Below, piece by piece: positions 59,782 to 64,000 of a stretch of 64,000 bases of DNA. The notes under the pieces were generated by a model that did not search any database, was not told where the DNA came from, and saw only the letters and a list, made by a program, of their open reading frames with translations. Position 1 is the stretch's first letter. Every line of letters starts with the position of its first letter. Made by a program: the position numbers and the translations under genes. The DNA is taken from NCBI RefSeq assembly GCF_900111565.1, contig NZ_FOIK01000001.1, positions 186,001-250,000 on the forward strand. The letters are read 5' to 3'. Source of the stretch: Paenibacillus sp. NFR01. GTDB taxonomy: Bacteria > Bacillota > Bacilli > Paenibacillales > Paenibacillaceae.

Positions 59782-62700
59782 ATGAAGAGAGATCAGGCAA
59801 AATGGATATGGGCGGCGCTGCTCGGATATTGGCTGGCCTTTGCCGCTGCGGCAACGACGGGAAGCACAGTACTGTTCGGCATTGTTACCATTTTGACTCC
59901 GTTTTTATTCCGTTTGGTGCCTTCGGCGGAGGAGATGCTGCCCGGTATATTCCGGGGACCGTTCAAACAGGCGCAATACGGATTTGTGCTCTGGGCGTTT
60001 CTGGATATGGCGCTGCTGGTGACGGGGGAATTCGGGCTGCATTTCGCATCGGCGGAGACGTCTTCCTTGGTGCTGGCGCTGGCGCCGCTTTATGTTTTGT
60101 CGCGGATCGTGATTCTGGCGGCGGCGTTCAGAGTGTACCTCGTGCTGAAGAAAGGGATCAACAAGTTTCAGGCATTGTGGGATCAGATCACGATTGCGGA
60201 ATGTATCGTCGGCAGCATTTGGTTTATATTTTTCCAGGAAGGATCGCTTCGTTTCGGCGGGGATACCCGGCTAAGCATCGTGCTGTTCCTCTATTTGCTG
60301 CTGTCGATGCTTACGCTTTCGACATTGGTTCTGATTTGGGTATATTCCGACCGCGGGATGCGCACGCCGGGATTTATGCTGCTTGTGTTCGGCGTCGTGC
60401 TGGCGGCTTCGGCGGACATGCTTCAAACCTTAAACGGCAATACACCGTACCTAGTACTGGATGTACTGTACAAGCAGTCGATTCTAAGCGCAGCGGCAGG
60501 AGGAGTGCTGCTCTCGCTGCTGCCCAACCCGGTCAGCACCAGAGCATGGAACGTGAAGGAGCCGGCGGCGAAGGCGCTCAAGAGCGGGCTGATGTTTCTG
60601 GCGTTTCCGCTGCTTGTGGTGCTCGTCCGGGGGATATCGGTATACGTCGTCCTTTATTTTACGATCATTATTATGGCTTATTACATGGTCCGGTTGTATG
60701 TACGCCAGAACGACGTGACCCGGAAGCTGTTGGAGACGGAAAAAGAGTACAGCGAGAAGCTGCGCCTCTACCTGGATGTCATCGAACAATCGCCGCTATC
60801 CATCCTGATTACGGACAAGGATAGCCGGATCGAATACATAAACCCCTTTTTCTCGGAAATAACGGGATATTCCTTGGATGAAGTGGTCGGGCGCAAGCCC
60901 TCGATCCTTAAGACGGATAAAAACGACCGCGCCGTTTACGACAACCTGTGGGAGACCCTAAGGCAAGGAGGGCAGTGGCAGGGCGAATTCATCAACCGTA
61001 AAAAAAGCGGGGAGGAATACACCGAAGCCGTCATCATCTCCTCCATCAAAAGCGAAACGGGCGAAATTACCCACTATGTCGGCATCAAGGAAAATGTCTC
61101 CGAGTACAAACAGATCAAAAAGGAACTGTCCGATCAGCTGTACTTCACCTCCCAATTGGTCGATACGCTGCCGCATCCGCTGTATTACATGGATGACCAA
61201 GGGATATTCCTCGGCTGCAACGCCGCCTACGAGCAGGCTTTTGGCGTATCCAGGCTGGCCCTAACCGGGATGAAGCTGAGGATGCTGCCTCATTTGTCTG
61301 CGGATAGCTATCAGATCATTGGGGACATGTGCGACGAGGTGAAACAGACGGGTTCCACGGCCATGCGGCAGATTCAGCGGACGTTCGCCTCCGGAGATGA
61401 CCATGATATTCTGTTTTCGCTTTCGGCATACCGCTTGTCCGACGGGTCCATTGGCGGGTATCTCGGCATCATGACCGTCATCAGCGACCTCAAATACAAG
61501 GAGAAGGAACTGGAGCAAGCGGTGTTGCTGGCGGAAAAGGCGACTGCGGCCAAATCGGAATTTCTGGCCAACATGAGCCATGAGATCCGTACCCCCATGA
61601 ATGCGATCATTGGAATGGCATATCTGGCGCTCAAGACCGAGCTTAGCCCGCAGCAACTTGACTATGTCTCCAAAATTCATAATGCCGGCACCTCGCTGCT
61701 CGGCCTCATCAACAATGTGCTCGATTTCTCCAAGGTGGAAGCCGGCAAGCTGGAGCTGGACAGAGCGAAATTCAGGCTTCCGGAGATTATCGGCGGTTCC
61801 ATGGACCTGCTCAGCCAGTCGGCGCTGGAGAAGGGACTGAAGCTGGAACATGCCGTAATGCCGGAGGTTCCGTTGGAGCTGATCGGAGATCCGCTGCGGC
61901 TCGGTCAAATCTTGACGAATCTGATCGGCAATGCGGTCAAGTTCACGGAGCAGGGAAAAGTCACTGTTTCAGTCGAGCTGATCGGGCGGGTTGACCGTAA
62001 GGTGAAGCTGAAATTCAGCGTAAAGGATACCGGCATCGGCATGAGCAAGGAGACGGAGGCCAAACTGTTCCAGGCGTTCACGCAGGCGGACAGCTCAACC
62101 ACCCGCAAGTTCGGCGGCACGGGACTGGGTCTTGCGATCAGCCGCAGACTGGCGGAGACGATGGGCGGAAGCATGTGGGTGGAGAGCGAGGCGGGCGTCG
62201 GCAGCACGTTTTCCTTTGCCACATGGTTTGGCCTGGCACTGGAAGACGGGGTGCAGCCGAAAGCCCTTGCGGATACGGTCGGAGAGGTCGCCGTCAAAGA
62301 TTACGGGCTTGCAGGCATCCGCGTTCTCCTTGCGGAAGACAACGAGATCAACCGGCAGATTGCCTGGGAGCTGCTCAGCAGCCAGGGGATGATCGTGGCC
62401 ATGGCGGCCACCGGAGCGGAAGCGCTGCGCATGGTGCGGTCCATGCCGCCGGATGACCCGTATCAGCTGGTGCTGATGGATGTGCAGATGCCAGAGATGG
62501 ACGGCTTCGAGGCTACCCGCAGCATCCGCGAATTTGCGCCGGATCTACCGATCCTCGCAATGACGGCGCGGACGCTGCCGGAGGAGCGGGAGCGCTGCTT
62601 CGCTGCCGGAATGAACGATCATCTCTCCAAGCCGATCGATCCCGATATTCTGTTTGGAGCGATCCGCCGCTGGGCAGGAATGAACGCCGAAATGGAGCTG

Positions 62701-63351
62701 GACCGGGTGACGGCCTATACGGGCCCTATGTTCAGCGGGCTGGATGGCATCGAAACGGCTGAAGCGCTTAGGCGTGTGGGCAATAACGCGGAGCTCTATG
62801 CCTCACTGTTGATCAAATATGCGGAGAACCAGCAGGAGACGGTGCAGCGGCTGCAGGAAAAGATCGAACAAGGCGATTACGGGGCAGCGGAACGTCTGGC
62901 GCATAATCTGAAGGGCGTCGCCGGCAACATCGGCGTCAAGGAAGTGCACACCCTGGCCGGCATGATCAGCGGCCTGCTTGCCGCAGACGCGCCGGGCGGC
63001 GAACTGGCGTTGCCTTTGCGCCGCCTGAAATCGGCGGTGCTGGCAAGCGCGGCGGAAATCCGCCGCAAGCTGATCGACCGCGGACCGCTGCCCGCGTCCG
63101 CCGCCTATGCCGCCGAGCTGACGCCCGAGCCGGCTTCGGTGCTGGCGGAGCCGCTGCTGCAGCTGCTGGAAGAGAGCGACAGCGAGGCGGTGGATTATTA
63201 CCGCACCATCCGCGGACGCCTCGCTTGGACGATTCAGGCACAAACGCTGCGCCGGATCGAACAGGCGCTGGATTTATTTGATTTCGACGATGCAGCCCGT
63301 ATGCTTAAAGAAGCTGTATCGGCATCCATTATGAAACAGGGGTCGATGTAA
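59782..63351 (+). CDS. Hybrid sensor histidine kinase with REC and HPt domains
   Basis: The 1189-residue protein has about nine membrane helices in residues 1-305, two PAS domains (about 325-560), HisKA with His600 ([12 protein letters not shown]), HATPase_c with VKDTGIGM and [11 protein letters not shown], a receiver with Asp900 ([11 protein letters not shown]), and an HPt with His1041 ([14 protein letters not shown]). It is a full intramolecular phosphorelay. ATG 59782 follows GTAGGGGTGC. The next gene, starting two bases after its stop, is an HD-GYP response regulator and its probable output. The signal sensed by the membrane part is unknown. Confidence 0.93.
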   Translation: MKRDQAKWIWAALLGYWLAFAAAATTGSTVLFGIVTILTPFLFRLVPSAEEMLPGIFRGPFKQAQYGFVLWAFLDMALLVTGEFGLHFASAETSSLVLALAPLYVLSRIVILAAAFRVYLVLKKGINKFQALWDQITIAECIVGSIWFIFFQEGSLRFGGDTRLSIVLFLYLLLSMLTLSTLVLIWVYSDRGMRTPGFMLLVFGVVLAASADMLQTLNGNTPYLVLDVLYKQSILSAAAGGVLLSLLPNPVSTRAWNVKEPAAKALKSGLMFLAFPLLVVLVRGISVYVVLYFTIIIMAYYMVRLYVRQNDVTRKLLETEKEYSEKLRLYLDVIEQSPLSILITDKDSRIEYINPFFSEITGYSLDEVVGRKPSILKTDKNDRAVYDNLWETLRQGGQWQGEFINRKKSGEEYTEAVIISSIKSETGEITHYVGIKENVSEYKQIKKELSDQLYFTSQLVDTLPHPLYYMDDQGIFLGCNAAYEQAFGVSRLALTGMKLRMLPHLSADSYQIIGDMCDEVKQTGSTAMRQIQRTFASGDDHDILFSLSAYRLSDGSIGGYLGIMTVISDLKYKEKELEQAVLLAEKATAAKSEFLANMSHEIRTPMNAIIGMAYLALKTELSPQQLDYVSKIHNAGTSLLGLINNVLDFSKVEAGKLELDRAKFRLPEIIGGSMDLLSQSALEKGLKLEHAVMPEVPLELIGDPLRLGQILTNLIGNAVKFTEQGKVTVSVELIGRVDRKVKLKFSVKDTGIGMSKETEAKLFQAFTQADSSTTRKFGGTGLGLAISRRLAETMGGSMWVESEAGVGSTFSFATWFGLALEDGVQPKALADTVGEVAVKDYGLAGIRVLLAEDNEINRQIAWELLSSQGMIVAMAATGAEALRMVRSMPPDDPYQLVLMDVQMPEMDGFEATRSIREFAPDLPILAMTARTLPEERERCFAAGMNDHLSKPIDPDILFGAIRRWAGMNAEMELDRVTAYTGPMFSGLDGIETAEALRRVGNNAELYASLLIKYAENQQETVQRLQEKIEQGDYGAAERLAHNLKGVAGNIGVKEVHTLAGMISGLLAADAPGGELALPLRRLKSAVLASAAEIRRKLIDRGPLPASAAYAAELTPEPASVLAEPLLQLLEESDSEAVDYYRTIRGRLAWTIQAQTLRRIEQALDLFDFDDAARMLKEAVSASIMKQGSM

Positions 63352-63352
63352 T

Positions 63353-64000
63353 ATGATGAAGTCCAGGCCCGTCATTCTCGTCGTTGATGATACGCCCGAC
63401 AATATCACGCTGCTTAGCGGACTATTAAAAGAACAATACAAAGTAAAAGTGGCAACGAGCGGGGAAAAGGCATTGCAGCTCGCCTCCGCAGCGCCGCCCG
63501 ATCTCATTCTGCTCGACATTATGATGCCGGGCATGGACGGATACGAGACCTGCCGCCGCCTGAAGGCGGATGAAGCGCTGGTGGATATCCCGGTTATTTT
63601 CCTGACGGCCCGGGAAGAGGTGGAAGAGGAGAACAAGGCGTTCGAAGCCGGTGCGGTGGACTATATCATCAAGCCGATCAGCGCGCCTGTGCTGCTGTCC
63701 CGCGTGCGGACCCATGTGATGCTGAAACGCTCGAAGGATCTGCTGGCCGACAAAAACCAGTCGCTTGAAGCCGAAATCTCCCGCCGGATCCGGGAAATCT
63801 CGCAGATTCAGGAAGTGTCCGTCATGGCGATGGCGGCGCTTGCCGAAATGCGCGATCCGGAAACGGGCAATCATATTCAGCGGACCAAGTTGTACGTGGA
63901 GGAACTCGCCGTCCAGCTTGGCAAGGCAGGTTATTATCCGGGTGTGCTTAATGCGGAAAATATTAACCTGATCGTGCTCTCCGCCCCGCTGCATGACATC
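63353..64000 (+). CDS. Response regulator with HD-GYP domain, truncated by window end
   Basis: The first 216 codons are present and the frame is open at the window end. Receiver domain: VDDTPDNIT acidic pocket, Asp55 in ILLDIMMPGMDG, FLTAREE, IIKPIS. After a linker helix, an HD-GYP domain begins (about 150 on: LAEMRDPETGNHIQRTKLYVEEL, then APLHDI at the edge with the metal-binding HD). It is probably a c-di-GMP phosphodiesterase controlled by the upstream hybrid kinase; activity would need the GYP motif, which is outside the window. ATG 63353 lies two bases after the kinase stop. Confidence 0.9.
   Translation, partial: MMKSRPVILVVDDTPDNITLLSGLLKEQYKVKVATSGEKALQLASAAPPDLILLDIMMPGMDGYETCRRLKADEALVDIPVIFLTAREEVEEENKAFEAGAVDYIIKPISAPVLLSRVRTHVMLKRSKDLLADKNQSLEAEISRRIREISQIQEVSVMAMAALAEMRDPETGNHIQRTKLYVEELAVQLGKAGYYPGVLNAENINLIVLSAPLHDI

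Overview
The window looks like chromosome of a spore-forming, low-to-mid GC Firmicute of the Paenibacillaceae (Paenibacillus-like). The evidence is the conserved block polA-mutM-ytaF-coaE-lytic transglycosylase-SASP-nrdR, an alpha/beta-type small acid-soluble spore protein, a gerA/gerB/gerC germinant-receptor set, an SLH-anchored surface protein, T-box riboswitches, sigma-G-like promoters, and AGGAGG-type ribosome binding sites with frequent GTG and TTG starts. No phage, integrase, transposase or CRISPR array was seen.

Layout. 0-2.6 kb: tail of an SDR gene, a PadR regulator with a BtrH-like protein, and a YfbR-like nucleotidase. 2.6-4.2 kb: class I fumarase. 4.3-8.7 kb: phosphate-control cluster phoR, phoP, pstB, phoU, with Pho boxes of 11-bp period in front of phoR, phoP and pstB. 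8.8-15.3 kb: replication, repair and CoA genes, SASP and nrdR. 15.3-15.8 kb: a duplicated tRNA-Ala/tRNA-Lys cassette. 15.9-19.7 kb: a c-di-GMP-I riboswitch with terminator, followed by a PLP decarboxylase and a chemoreceptor. 19.8-21.3 kb: a 12-residue leader peptide overlapping a terminator-like hairpin, followed by a Mef-like MFS pump. 21.5-30 kb: S66 peptidase, DUF1848 protein, an unknown protein, a large SLH surface protein with a Pho-box-like promoter, DUF1801, ArsR and an SDR. 30-32.4 kb: GH94 phosphorylase. 32.4-34.5 kb: a T-box (specifier read as AUC, Ile) controlling a GNAT acetyltransferase, then an autoregulated MerR gene. 34.5-37.5 kb: MBOAT plus SGNH polymer-acylation pair. 37.6-40 kb: unknown protein, small membrane protein and a MerR-GGDEF-like fusion. 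40-43.6 kb: repeat-rich intergenic DNA with two copies of a four-unit palindromic element flanking a nuclease-like/winged-helix gene and an amidase. 43.7-50.7 kb: intracellular subtilase, a basic small protein, germination genes, a membrane protein and a GNAT. 50.8-55.5 kb: FAD oxidoreductase, a divergent T-box-controlled argS, LytTR-DUF3021. 55.6-57.5 kb: UbiD decarboxylase. 57.6-59.6 kb: MFS pump and divergent TetR with three operators. 59.8-64 kb: hybrid histidine kinase and an HD-GYP response regulator cut by the window end.

Themes. Several loci carry an RNA or DNA sensor that can be read directly: two T-boxes, a c-di-GMP riboswitch, a probable ribosome-stalling leader, a MerR promoter with a 19-bp spacer, TetR operators and Pho boxes. 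Cyclic-di-GMP recurs as riboswitch, GGDEF-like domain and HD-GYP domain. The observations most likely to be undescribed are the leader-peptide attenuator of the MFS pump, the Ile T-box on an acetyltransferase, the c-di-GMP-controlled decarboxylase/chemoreceptor operon, and the MerR-HGDEF fusion. All assignments come from reading the sequence; no database search was run.
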